From: Brachionus plicatilis
Lineage: Eukaryota > Rotifera > Eurotatoria > Ploima > Brachionidae
DNA length: 64,000 nucleotides
NCBI GenBank assembly: GCA_010279815.1
Contig: QEOQ01000378.1
Location: 794,275-858,274 of the forward strand
Direction: 5' to 3'
Below the pieces are notes generated by a model. It was not told the DNA's origin, did not search any database, and worked only from the letters and a program-made list of their open reading frames with translations. Position 1 is the stretch's first letter. Each line of letters opens with the position of its first letter. This document shows, piece after piece, positions 28,956 through 39,200 of the stretch. Both the position numbers and the translations under genes were made by a program.

Positions 28956-31330
28956 TCTTGTAAAATATTCTAACAAACATTTCATATTTTTGATATTACA
29001 TTGAATAGAAATTGTTTCAAAATAATCGAAAAAAATAAATTAAAATAAATAATAATCTATTTTATCTCTGTCTAATTTAATATCATTTTAATTTCAAGCA
29101 GCTAAATAATTTCTAAATTTTAAAAATGAATTTTTGTCAATTAATTATTAAGTCGGTTTTGTGAAATTAATTTAATGTTAAAAAATTAAAAACCCCAAAA
29201 AAGGATATTTTTTCTTTGATAAAAATTTAATTTTAGCCAGTGAGTATTCTATGATCATTCGATTTTTTTAACTTATAAAAACAAATCGAATATGTCGGAA
29301 AATGTTTTTAAAAAAAAAAATATTTCACATTCAGCAAGCTTTGTTGTCTTAGAAAAACTTGGAAAAAAATCAAAATGCCTCTTCTAAGGTGGTCAAAGCC
29401 TAGAAACTAAAAGCATAAATTTACCATATTTTTCGAAAAAATGGGAAAATTTTAAATATTTTATTTTTATTTTATTTTTAAATATTTCTTGTTATTGAAA
29501 AAAGACAAAAAAATTATAAAATTTTTTTCATTGAAAATTTTTGAATTCTTGAAAATTATTTTCCAAAAAATTAAATTTTAAATCTTAATATTCTAAAAGC
29601 ATCTTAGAAAATAAAAAAAATTACCTAACGATTAGCAAATTGAAGTTTCAGATAAAATTTTAAGATCAAAACGATCAAAAAAAAATTATAAAAATATTAA
29701 AAATTATAAAAATTATAAATTAAAGCGTGTTATTTTGGCTCAAGGCGAGAGGTATTAAAACACTGATTCAATTCATTCATTTTTCTTCACAAATTTAAGT
29801 TAAGATATCGATTAGTTTTCAAGCTATTCATCGATCTTCTTGACGCAGCTTTTAAAGAAAAACTAAATCGCGTATTTACAACTGCTAAAAATAAGTTAAA
29901 TTCAAATAAAAAAAGCAAATATCATAATAATTAAATGATCAGTACAAAATAATAAACGATTAGTAAATTACAAATAAACACCAAAATTAGGAAAATTTTA
30001 TAAATTTCAAAAATTAGACCATCCATACTATTTAAAAAAACAATTTTCTAAATTTTTTGGAAATATTTTTTTTTCGGATTTTTTTTATTTATTAGAAAAT
30101 TTTTGCTATTATTTTCAATTATTTATATATTTCTTTCTATACGCTAAACCTTTATCCACTTTGTTATTTTTTTAGGCATTGATTCAAATAATCATTTAGA
30201 TAAAGTCTCATTCGATTATTAAAGTTTTTTTTATTATATGTTTAAAATTTTTTTAATTCTAAACAAAAATTAGATATTTTCGAATTAATTTCTTTCTCAA
30301 TTCGACGATTCTTGGGATTTGAAACAAGCTGATTCTTGAACACCGGAATGTAAAGTTCCTTCAATTAAGCTAAATTTTAATATATTTTTTTAAGAAGGGA
30401 TAAATAATTTTCTATAAATTTGAATTTTTTTTTGTTTCACACAAAAACAAGTTTTTATTCAGCTCAACATTAAAATTAAATTTTAAAACAAAAATGAACG
30501 AATTCTTGAATCTGAAGTTAATAATCAATTTTAGATGCTCGAAATGATCAAATCAAGCTCAAAATAGAGTTGTTTAAAAGTTCCAAAAAAAAAGTCAAAG
30601 TTCGGACTTGGACTTGACTTGAAACGTGTGACTTTTAAAAAACTCTGGTTTAAACTTTTAAATAAATTCTTATTTCTTAACAAAACATCAAAAGCTTATT
30701 ATTGAAAGCAAAATTGGTCCTGTAAATTTTGTAAATTTTTTACAAAATAAATTTTGAATTTTTAGAAAAAAAAATTGAATTTCAAAATTTTTGTTCTAAA
30801 ATTCAGACTTCCGCATTTAGAATATATTTAGAAACTATATTTAAATAAGAAATTTAGTTCGAGTACCACAAAATTTAAATAAAATACCTCGAATTTTTTA
30901 TTTTTTTCCCCAAATATTAAATTAATATCCCAATTATTAAGATTATAACTAATTTAAGAAAAAGTACCTAAATTATGGGAAGATAGTGCTTATAAGGAAA
31001 AAGATAACATTCTATCGAAAGTTTTATGATGAAAACCATAAAATACATATTTTTCTAGAAAGTTGTTAATGGGATTTAAGTAATTAGCTTCAAATTTTAA
31101 TTTAAATAAAATAAAAATCGAAAAATAATAAATTTTAGCAAGTTTTATTATCGCGTATAATATAAAAAATATAACAAAAATTATTATTTGAAAAAAAAAA
31201 TACTGAAGTAAGGATTATTTTTAATTATCAATTACAAAACTAAAAATAGTGTCAATTATTTTTAAAACATATTTTTTTATTTATCTTTTAGCCTTTAAAT
31301 TTAAATTTCACTTTTTAAGCTATTTTCAAA
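28956..31330. other. 2.4 kb of AT-rich DNA without genes
   Basis: Long A/T-rich and homopolymer-rich sequence, with no open frame carrying a family signature. A short GGACTTGGACTTGACTT tract near 30605 resembles the AAGTCAAGTC repeats at 32390-32930. Confidence 0.5.
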
Positions 31331-31378
31331 AGCAATGATGCACGGATGGGAAAAATGAGTTCGATATCTTCTGGGTAA

Positions 31379-31570
31379 ACCAAGTACGAGCAATGCGCTA
31401 GAATCAAAACATCGGAGTATTAAGGATTTCAGAAATAGCAAATTAAGAAAAAGATTGCCTCTTAGACTGTGCTTGAAAGAGATGCTACAGATTGTGGAAA
31501 AATGGTCAAAAAGATACTCATCAGTATTATATATGAATGAATTAGATAAACAAAAGATTGAAAGATTGTA
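31379..31570 (+). pseudogene. MULE transposase fragment
   Basis: About 64 codons reading KPSTSNALESKHRSIKDF, then LRKRLPLRLCLKEMLQIVEK and WSKRYSS. The pattern TNNALE-x-x-H/N-x-x-IK followed by (R)xRLPLxxFLxxxxxIVxxWS is the segment that follows the catalytic core in Mutator-like transposases. Stops close the frame on both sides. With the FLYWCH and SWIM pieces elsewhere in the window, it points to a MULE family in this genome. Confidence 0.5.
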
Positions 31571-32379
31571 AACTCGAACTATGAAGAGTTCCAGTCGAAA
31601 TTAGTGAGTAAGAACGACCAGTAATTCGGTAGCAAAAAGAAAACGCTGTAGACCTGCTGAATCAAAAATTAAAAGGAAATAAATTAATAATTATGTTTGT
31701 TTTAAATATATTTTTTGTTTGTATTTTTTTATTTTTGCAACAATTTTCACAATTTTTTAATTAGTTTTAATTAAATAAAATATCAAAAAATAAAATTATT
31801 CCTAACATCAGTATTTTTGTTTTTTTATGCATGAAAATAAATAATAATGAAAAATAATATACAAGAGTGGAACAATAATCAAATTATAGCAAAATAAATT
31901 AGTGTATTTTTACGAGAACATTGTGTCACCACAGACTTAAGTATGACCAACACTCATTCAAATCCTGATGAGAACACAACCTTTGAAACACACATTCGAT
32001 TGTGTGTTATTAAGTTCAAAAAAATTTATATAAAAATTACAAAAATTTTTTTTGGAGATAAAATACTGAACAATACACGCACGCTGAGAGTACAAAAGAA
32101 CAATATACAATTTTTCGAAAATTTTTTTTATTGGTTTAATATTTGTTATATTTATATATTTGTTTATCTATACCAAGCTAATGCTCCTTCAGAATTAAAT
32201 AAATTTAAATTTAAAGTTAAATAAGTTAAATAGAAATTAAGTTTAGATTTTTAAAACGTATTAAATATTTTTTTTCTTTTGTAACTAATTTTACTTTATT
32301 TTTCCTAAATTTTAGCTTTATTTCTCAAATTTTTGTCAATAAGTTAAAAATATTGGATTTCTATCAGTCTTGTTTTTAA
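31571..32379. other. AT-rich DNA, one weak open frame
   Basis: A 93-codon frame at 31943-32224 is Lys/Ile/Phe-rich with no recognisable domain. Its end overlaps the TTTGTTTATCTAT...GCTCCTTCAGAATTAAA repeat shared with 401-450 and 48300-48345, so it is probably not a gene. Confidence 0.3.
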
Positions 32380-32930
32380 GTCACAAGTCTTAAGTCAAGT
32401 CAATTCAATGACTTAAATTTTTTTTTTTTCAAGTCAAGTCTGTTGACGTGTTACTATATTAAATTGGCTTAGCTAGATCCCGGTTATTAGTCCTTTGATA
32501 TTCATGGGTGTCGTGAATCTAGTTGCTAGTTTGTTAGTCTAACTCAACTGATTGATTGCTGACGCCAAGTTAAGTATAAATATATAAATATAGTTAAATT
32601 CGATTCTAGATTTATTACGAATCCCACTCCTCTATGTAGCTGCTACCTAATTATACAAAAATTTTCTGACTCTTAAGATCTTATCTATATTTTTTGTTTT
32701 TTTTNNNNNNNNNNNNNNNNNNNNNNNNNNNNNNNNNNNNNNNNNNNNNNNNNNNNNNNNNNNNNNNNNNNNNNNNNNNNNNNNNNNNNNNNNNNNNNNN
32801 NNNNNNNNNNNNNNNNNNNNNNNNNNNNNNNNNNNNNNNNNNNNNNNNNNNNNNNNNNNNNNNNNNNNNNNNNNNNNNNNNNNNNNCAATGACTTAAATT
32901 TTTTTTTTTCTTAAGTCAAGTCAATGATTT
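32380..32930. repeat. AAGTCAAGTC repeats around an assembly gap
   Basis: Clusters of AAGTCAAGTC / GACTTAA occur at 32380-32445 and again at 32887-32925 as CAATGACTTAAATT plus a T run and AAGTCAAGTCAATG. They bracket the run of Ns. Repeated subterminal motifs of this type are common in hAT-like elements, and the gap probably reflects a repeat collapse. Confidence 0.45.
32705..32886. other. Assembly gap
   Basis: 182 undetermined bases. Any frame drawn through it is meaningless. Confidence 1.
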
Positions 32931-33526
32931 AATAAATCCATATTTGATACAAATAAAGTAGTTGCTTCCAAATTCCTGGCTGTTAATCTTGACCTATGTG
33001 GTCTGTTAATGTAACCAGATTATGAAAAATGTAAAAAATTCTTTCAACTGGTCCAAATGAAGCAGATATTGATAAAAATATTTGGGCAAGTCATGACTTA
33101 GACTCAAAATTCACGAAATTCAAAACTTTAGTGCTATTTGAATTTCACATTTTGGACTCAAAATTCGTAATCTACGCCCTCGAAAACCCCATTTCTTAAA
33201 AAATCTCTTCAAATGATGCGATTTTTAACAAATTTGTATATTAATATTCTATTGATATTTTTTTTTAAATTTTAGTAAAAACTTATCTAAGTATAAATAA
33301 AATTTCGTGAAAAATGCCTAAAAAATCAAAATATAATCAATCTCGTGTTAATCTGATGAATCGGAAAATGAAGGCTTTTTCCCAGAAGAAGAGATGGTGA
33401 CCATAGATAAATGGCCGAAAACTCCTAAGTTACTAAAACGAGATTGATTATTTTCACGAAATTTTATTTATACTTAGGTAAGTTTTTACTAAAATTTAGA
33501 AAAAAAATATCAATAGAATATTAATA

Positions 33527-34599
33527 AAGTCAATCCTCGGTATAACGAACTACTTGGGCGGAAAATTCGGTATTCGTTATATCGAATTTCGTTATATCGA
33601 AATTCCCATATAAAATGATAGGGACCAAAAAATTTTTAAACCAAATTTTATTGATAAAAAAATCTAAGATAAAAAATGCGAAATAAAACAAATAGTTAAT
33701 TTTTTTGAAAAAAATCGGTAACAGATGGTTGCTTGGTAAAACTACTTTCAATTATTAAATTTTCAATATTAAATAAAAAATTAATTACATTAGAATTATC
33801 ATCTTTTTTGGTTAAAAAAAAAAATTGTTTCAGTTCATTTATTCTATCAATCGCTTCTTTTGAGTTAATCACTTGTTTATTTATACGCTTTTTTTCAGGC
33901 CCGGCTAAGTTCTTTTCGTAATGTTCTAAAATTTTTGCTTTCGACGACAAAATAGTAGAAATTGTAGAAGTATTAACGTTGTATTCTTTGGCCAACTTTG
34001 AAGTGATTATTTTTTGCTCAGTATGTTTTTTTATAATATCTATCTTGACTTCAAGAGATATACATTTTCTCTTTTTGCAAACTTGTTTTTCATTCATTTT
34101 TATCAATTAGAAATTTTAGATAAACAATAATTAGTAATTGTCAAGTATTTATTTACTATTTTTTATTATCAAGGTCATAGTGAGTGAATCGAGCGAAATT
34201 TTAGAAATCAATATAAAATTTTATTGTTTAAAAATATGAAAAAATATTGCAATTTTGGAGTGAAAGATTGAATAATCTATTATAATTTTATTTATATCCA
34301 ATTAAAAAAAAAGTAAAATGAAAATAGAATTCCGCTCAATTTACATTGAATTCACTCAAGATGTGTTAAATAACGAATGTCATTTTTTTAAAATTCGTTA
34401 TATAAAGGTTTTTTTCTTAAGAAAAGTATTACTCGTTTTTTTTTCTTAGTTCGTTATATCGGGATTTCGTTAAAAAGAGGTTCGTTGTATCAAAGAAAAT
34501 TAGCAATCTTTTTCCTTTATAAAAAATCGGTTCCTGGATTCATATTCGTAATATAGAGGAGTTCGTTATATGGGGGTTCGTTATACGGAGGATCGACTG
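33527..34599 (-). mobile_element. pogo-like DNA transposon, internally deleted
   Basis: The ends are inverted: CAGTCGATCCTCCGTATAAC at the right (reverse complement of 34580-34599), and the same with a few changes at the left from 33527. TA lies on both sides (33525-33526 and 34600-34601), the target duplication of the Tc1/mariner/pogo group. Both subterminal regions hold repeated TTCGTTATAT motifs. A full pogo/Tigger transposase needs about 1.5 kb or more of coding sequence; only 411 bases of frame exist here. Confidence 0.85.
33696..34106 (-). CDS. DDE-less pogo protein: CENP-B-type HTH plus PCNA-box-like tail (136 aa)
   Basis: Residues about 10-65 (SLEVKIDIIKKHTEQKIITS, then LAKEYNVNTSTISTILSS) match the N-terminal psq/CENP-B helix-turn-helix that binds pogo/Tigger ends. 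A basic stretch (GPEKKRINKQV) leads directly to what looks like the extreme C-terminus of such transposases, ending KQPSVTDFFQKN. The final Q-P-S-V-T-D-F-F fits the PCNA-interaction consensus Qxx(h)xx(F/Y)(F/Y), a motif reported in pogo transposases (from memory). The second CENP-B domain and the whole DDE catalytic core are missing, yet the frame is open from ATG to stop. It could bind element ends and PCNA but not transpose, so it might act as a repressor. That role is inference. Confidence 0.7.
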   Translation of the reverse strand: MIKMNEKQVCKKRKCISLEVKIDIIKKHTEQKIITSKLAKEYNVNTSTISTILSSKAKILEHYEKNLAGPEKKRINKQVINSKEAIDRINELKQFFFLTKKDDNSNVINFLFNIENLIIESSFTKQPSVTDFFQKN

Positions 34600-34649
34600 T
34601 ATACAAATTTGTTAAAAATCACATGATTTGAAGAGATTTTTTATGAAAA

Positions 34650-35405
34650 ATAAAGCAATAAAGTAAAAAAAAAAACATAGATTTGTTCAGAATTTTGTCT
34701 ATTTTTTTTAAAAAAGAAAAAAAGTTGGGTCATAATTTATCCCTCGGAGAAGATACGATTTAAACCAGAAAAAAACACATTTTTTTCTTGTTTTTAGCCA
34801 ACAAAAGCCGCCACACCTTTTTTTTTTCTAAATTAAATTAGCATGAAGAGAATTTTATGCTCTTTCAGAATATATATACTTTTTTAGTATATTTAAGTTT
34901 TATCTTTGAGATTTTGAGTCTTAAACAACAACAACTTTTTAAAGGGTTTGCTATTTTTGGAACCCTGGGTGTAAAAAATTTTTTTTAGCCACTTTTTTTT
35001 TAGTGAACTTTAAATTTTTGTGACTTATAAACAAGTTTATTTAATTTAGCGATAATTAATTTTTTTATGTATAATCTCAATAATTGGGATATTAGGTTTA
35101 TGTATGTTTGTTGGGAAAAAATAAAAAATCCGGCCCATTTTAATCAAAATTTTCTGGTATCAATTGTAATAAGCAAAAGTTGACAAATCTTAATTTATTT
35201 ATAGCCTACTAATCTTAGCACTGTGTAAGATAAAACAAAGTGCAAATTTACTACTACAAAATTACTCAAGTGATTTAAAAAATTTCCATGGCCAGTATCG
35301 TTTTAAATTTTTTATTTACAATAAAGAGACTTTTCTAAAATAAAAAACTAAATCTAATAGTTTTAATAAGAAAAAATTTATTTTGAACTTTTATTTCTAA
35401 ATTCA
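34650..35405. other. Intergenic; diverged copy of a GTCCCTAAAACG-family MITE
   Basis: 34720-34970 shares ATTTTATGCTCTTTCAGAAT, a TTGAGATTTTGAG-like segment and a CTTTTTAAAGGGTTTGC...AACCCTGGGTG segment with the MITE at 38108-38365, in the same order. The ends are too diverged to define. The rest is AT-rich with no gene. Confidence 0.35.
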
Positions 35406-35410
35406 GGAAG

Positions 35411-36043
35411 TTAGACTTGAGCTTTGACTCCAGAAAGCATGCCTTCATATGAGTCTTTGTTAGCACTGGAAGACTTCAAATAGCAATAGCTGTATTCTAC
35501 ATAATACGACCAAGCTTCGCATCCTTCTGTTAGTCCGCATAGGTTACAACAGTCACTAGCATTTTCTACTGATCCAACTCCTTTCAAATCGTTACCAGCG
35601 TAATTTATATTAGTTTCAATAAAACAACCGGTCACTTTGGTCGATGTACTCTCGGTTGAAGTTGTTCTGGTCGTGAGTGGAGAAGTAGATGGAGAGGAAG
35701 AAGGCAATGAAGAAGAAGAAGTAATTCTAGTTGTTGTTATTGTAGTGCCAGTGACTTGTCCACCTGATTGTTTCACACCGGAGTATCTGCCATCGGATAC
35801 GAAGCGCCTAGAACCAACTGAATATTTTAACCAGCAAGCACCGGTGACAGGCAAAAAGGTCCAAGCATTACAGGCTGCAGTTGTGCCACATGCGGCACAG
35901 CATTCGTCAATCGAATTTTTGAATACTGGATATGTGCTCAAATCATTGCCAAAGTAGTCAATATTAGTTTCGTAGGTACATTGTTGAGCTATGGCCAAAG
36001 CTGACAAACCTAGCAAGACACAAACCAAAAAAAAACTTTTCAT
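35411..36043 (-). CDS. Secreted two-domain PAN/Apple protein with mucin-like linker (210 aa)
   Basis: Signal peptide residues 1-19 (MKSFFLVCVLLGLSALAIA), first PAN-type domain about 22-92 (CTYETNIDYFGNDL, CC-x-x-C, CNAWTF, CWLKYSV), Ser/Thr-rich linker about 97-136 (runs such as TTTTRITSSSSLPSSS) and second domain about 139-208 (CFIETNINYAGNDL, CCNLC, CEAWSYY, CYLKSS). The linker is a likely O-glycosylation region and differs from the QAPT linker of the 17.6-kb gene. No TM or anchor, no intron. TATAAATA sits near 36097-36104, about 55 bases before the ATG. The first domain is closest in wording to that of the 17.6-kb gene, suggesting a common parent. Confidence 0.88.
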   Translation of the reverse strand: MKSFFLVCVLLGLSALAIAQQCTYETNIDYFGNDLSTYPVFKNSIDECCAACGTTAACNAWTFLPVTGACWLKYSVGSRRFVSDGRYSGVKQSGGQVTGTTITTTRITSSSSLPSSSPSTSPLTTRTTSTESTSTKVTGCFIETNINYAGNDLKGVGSVENASDCCNLCGLTEGCEAWSYYVEYSYCYLKSSSANKDSYEGMLSGVKAQV

Positions 36044-36240
36044 TTTTAACTAGATATTAAATTTTATTAAACTTAATCAAATTAAAGAGAAAAAATTGGT
36101 TATTTATAATCAATTATTACGTAAATGTGTGCATTGAGATTGAGGGCTTGATATTGTTACATTTTTTGATATCGTTTTACACTTAATCCTGAACTGTTTT
36201 AATTAAAATTTAAAGTCTTATGTAACGAATAGTGGTGGAT

Positions 36241-39200
36241 TTAGGATTCAATTGTTGGCAAAGATATTTGGTTGCCAATTTTGGTTTCTTGATTAGTAAG
36301 AATCAAATTTTGCGCCGGGTCGTGTTCGTCGCTTGGTTGAGCTAAGCTTTGTTGTGCTGCTAAAGTTTGACTCAATTCGGGAAATGTTTTGAACAAATAT
36401 TTGTTCGATACGTAATACTGGGCTCGTTGTTCGGCTTTGCAGTGCTTTTGGTAGCGTGAGCAAATTTTTCTGTTCGTGCTGTTCACTCTGCGAATGCGCT
36501 CTTTAAAAAATTTTTAAATTTTCAAATCAACACTTTTCTTTCATGAAAATAAATTTTAATTTTAATAAAAATATTTTTTAATTAACTTTTAAATTAAAAA
36601 AATATCAAATTGCTATTTGGAAATTTAGAAGAAATAGATGAAAATTTTTGCCCTAAATAATTTGACCCATAGCTTGATTTGCCATTTTTATTTTTTCAAA
36701 TTTGAAAGACATATTTTTTATGCTTAGAAAAAAATTAAAATTAATTTAAATCAAAATTATTTTGGAAAAATTGGTAACAATGTAGTCGTTCAAATAACAA
36801 AAACTACTCTTGGATCTTAAGTCATGGTTGACCACTACCCCTCACAAAATATGTGACCACGACTGGTCACAAAGTTTTCATGGAATATGTGACCAGAAGT
36901 TAAATAATAAAAAAATTAAGTGACCAAAGAGATTCAAAATCATCAGTTTTAAGTTTAAATGTTTTTCAGCCATATTTTTTTTTAACCAGAATAATTATCG
37001 CATTCAGGACACTTGACTTGACTTTTCTTTTTGCTTAAAGATTTTTTTACTTTTTCTATATTTTTATCGGTGCATTTTGGTTTTTCAAGTGCCTGCTTTT
37101 CATATAATAAGCTTTATATTTAATACGCTGTCTAATTTAACTTCTGACAGTTAGTTGTTTACTTCATCCATTTTTTTCTCATATAAAGTAAAATATCTTT
37201 ATCTATTTTCTGACTTTTGTTCATCTTCAATATCAGTAACGTCAAGATCATTCAACTCGACCAGTTGAAATTTCAGCAACTGTAAAAATTTCTAAAATTC
37301 AGGAGATTCTATGACATATTCTTTAACTTTAGTAATCATTTTTGGCTTTGACTTAATATTTTGAAAGATTTTATATTTCTTTTGTTAAATGTTAATGCAC
37401 AATTAAACTTTTACTGTGCTTCAAAATGAATAATATCTTTTTTATCAAATAAAATTAAACTTTTTTCAATTTAGAACCATCAAAATTTATTTTAAAATTA
37501 ATTATAATATGTTAACACCCAAAGGACCGCGGTGTCAATTTGACACTTTTTGAGTATAAATCTTTAAATATTTTTTTTTTGAAAAAAGTTTTTGGTAGTT
37601 TTATTTCATAAACTTTATTTGGAATCAAAAACAAAACTAAAAATTTAAATTTTGAATTAAAAAAATCGAATTTTCGTGCAAAAAAAAATACTTGCCTCTA
37701 AGGACCAGCGGTGTCAATTTGACACTTTTTAAATTTTTTGCACAATTTTATTGACATTTTGCCAAAATTGATTTTAAACTGTTTAAATAAAATAATTTGA
37801 AATTAAAACAGTAAAAAATTTGAAATGGTCTAAAAGAGAAGCTGTCCTAAAGGCCCTTGAAGCCTTGAGAAACACCGGTGACACTCAATCAATAGCCTCA
37901 GATGATGATGATGTGGATTTTTTGGACGATCATAACTTTTTGAATGAATTTGATGAAGTTGATGCTGATGTTGATGAGGATTCTAAAGAAAGAAAGAGAA
38001 AATTTTTTTTGAAGAAGAAGAAGTGGATGATACAAACCAACTTTTCATTGATTCGATTGAAAGTACAATCAATAGGGTAAACGTGGACCAAAATCTTGAC
38101 AAAAAACGTCCCTAAAACGCGGACCCTTTTGCAAATCAATATTTGCGACCCCGCATTTTTTCGAGAAGGAAGATTTTTTTAATAATCTTAAATGAATAAA
38201 ATTGTAGCAAATTTTATGCTCTTTCAGAATACGTTATGCTTTTAAACATTTTATATAAGTCTTCGGTTGATATTGAGCAAAAATGTGCTTCAAACCCCTT
38301 AAAAAGTGTTTGCAGACCCCTACCTATTTAGCCTAAAACTTGATTTTGGTCTTCGTTTTAGGGACAAGCGAAAAATTAGAGTTGGTTGGACAAAGTTAAA
38401 GAATGGAGAAGATCACTAAGAAAGAAAATTGATTTCAATGAGAAACCCGGCCAGCTATGCAACAAGGAACATAGACAGTACCAAGTTATCAGTGTTAATG
38501 ATGAATTCTGATATGTCGATGCTAAATTTGATCGTAAAATGTGCAAATTCGACTAAAATGTACAACTTTAATAGACTTAAAATTTATTCAGAATAAAATA
38601 TATGTATTTTTTATCATATCTAGGGTTGTTTTTTAAATTGAAAAATTGTTATTTAATATAAATGTTTAATAATAAAGAATAAAGAATCGGGGAACTTTTA
38701 ATTCCTTCAAAATAAAGTGATTGTTCATTATGTTTTTTATAACAATGGCTTTTTATTAAAAAAATTTAGCCATTGGTAATTTTTATTGGAAAAATTTTTT
38801 GTTTTTTTTTCCTAAATCCTCTATAAATAACTATGTTTTTTTTAATCAACTTAAAATCTTGTTAAAATAAAATGGAGAAAATTTTTCTTAAAATACCCGA
38901 TACTTTTGCTGTCAAAGAGAAAATTAGTATAATGGTCAAAAGACATGATAATAACTATTTCGTCAACAAGGAACTTGATGATATTGATGCTAGCTTATCT
39001 GAGCATATCCCAGCATCTTTATTTTTCTTAAAATAAATTAATTAAATTAAAAATAAATGTTTTATTGTGTTTGCTGTTCCTTAATTAGTGTTTTCTTCGC
39101 AGCATTTTTATTTTTATTTTAATAAAATTTAAAAAGATAAAATTATTTATTCAAATTCGCAATCCAAACATGTATCCCCAAATGTATCCTTTATGAATCC

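Larger units (their letters stand above)
33197..34646. mobile_element. Foldback element split by a pogo insertion
   Basis: The left arm 33197-33316 (AAAAAATCTCTTCAAATGAT ... TTTTAACAAATTTGTATATT ... TATAAATAAAATTTCGTGAA) has its mirror in two pieces: 33436-33526 and, after a 1.07-kb insertion, 34600-34646. Rejoined across the insertion the right arm matches the left along its length. Inner ATAATCAATCTCGT / ACGAGATTGATTA extends the palindrome. The foldback is therefore older than the pogo element in it. Confidence 0.8.

Noticed and set aside
25639..28962. Possible 6-bp CTTGTA target duplication around copy B of the 3.3-kb unit
   Set aside because: It overlaps the aligned TGTA start of the unit and is offset by one base on the right; a chance match is likely in this sequence.
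32647..32897. Long frames on both strands across 32705-32886
   Set aside because: They consist almost entirely of undetermined bases.
35637..35957. 106-codon plus-strand frame rich in Val and Glu
   Set aside because: Reverse complement of the Ser/Thr-rich linker of the PAN gene on the minus strand.
38077..38363. GT...AG-bounded stretch considered as an intron of the piggyBac-like frame
   Set aside because: Inverted GTCCCTAAAACG ends and a diverged copy at 34.7 kb show it is a MITE, though it could be spliced by chance.
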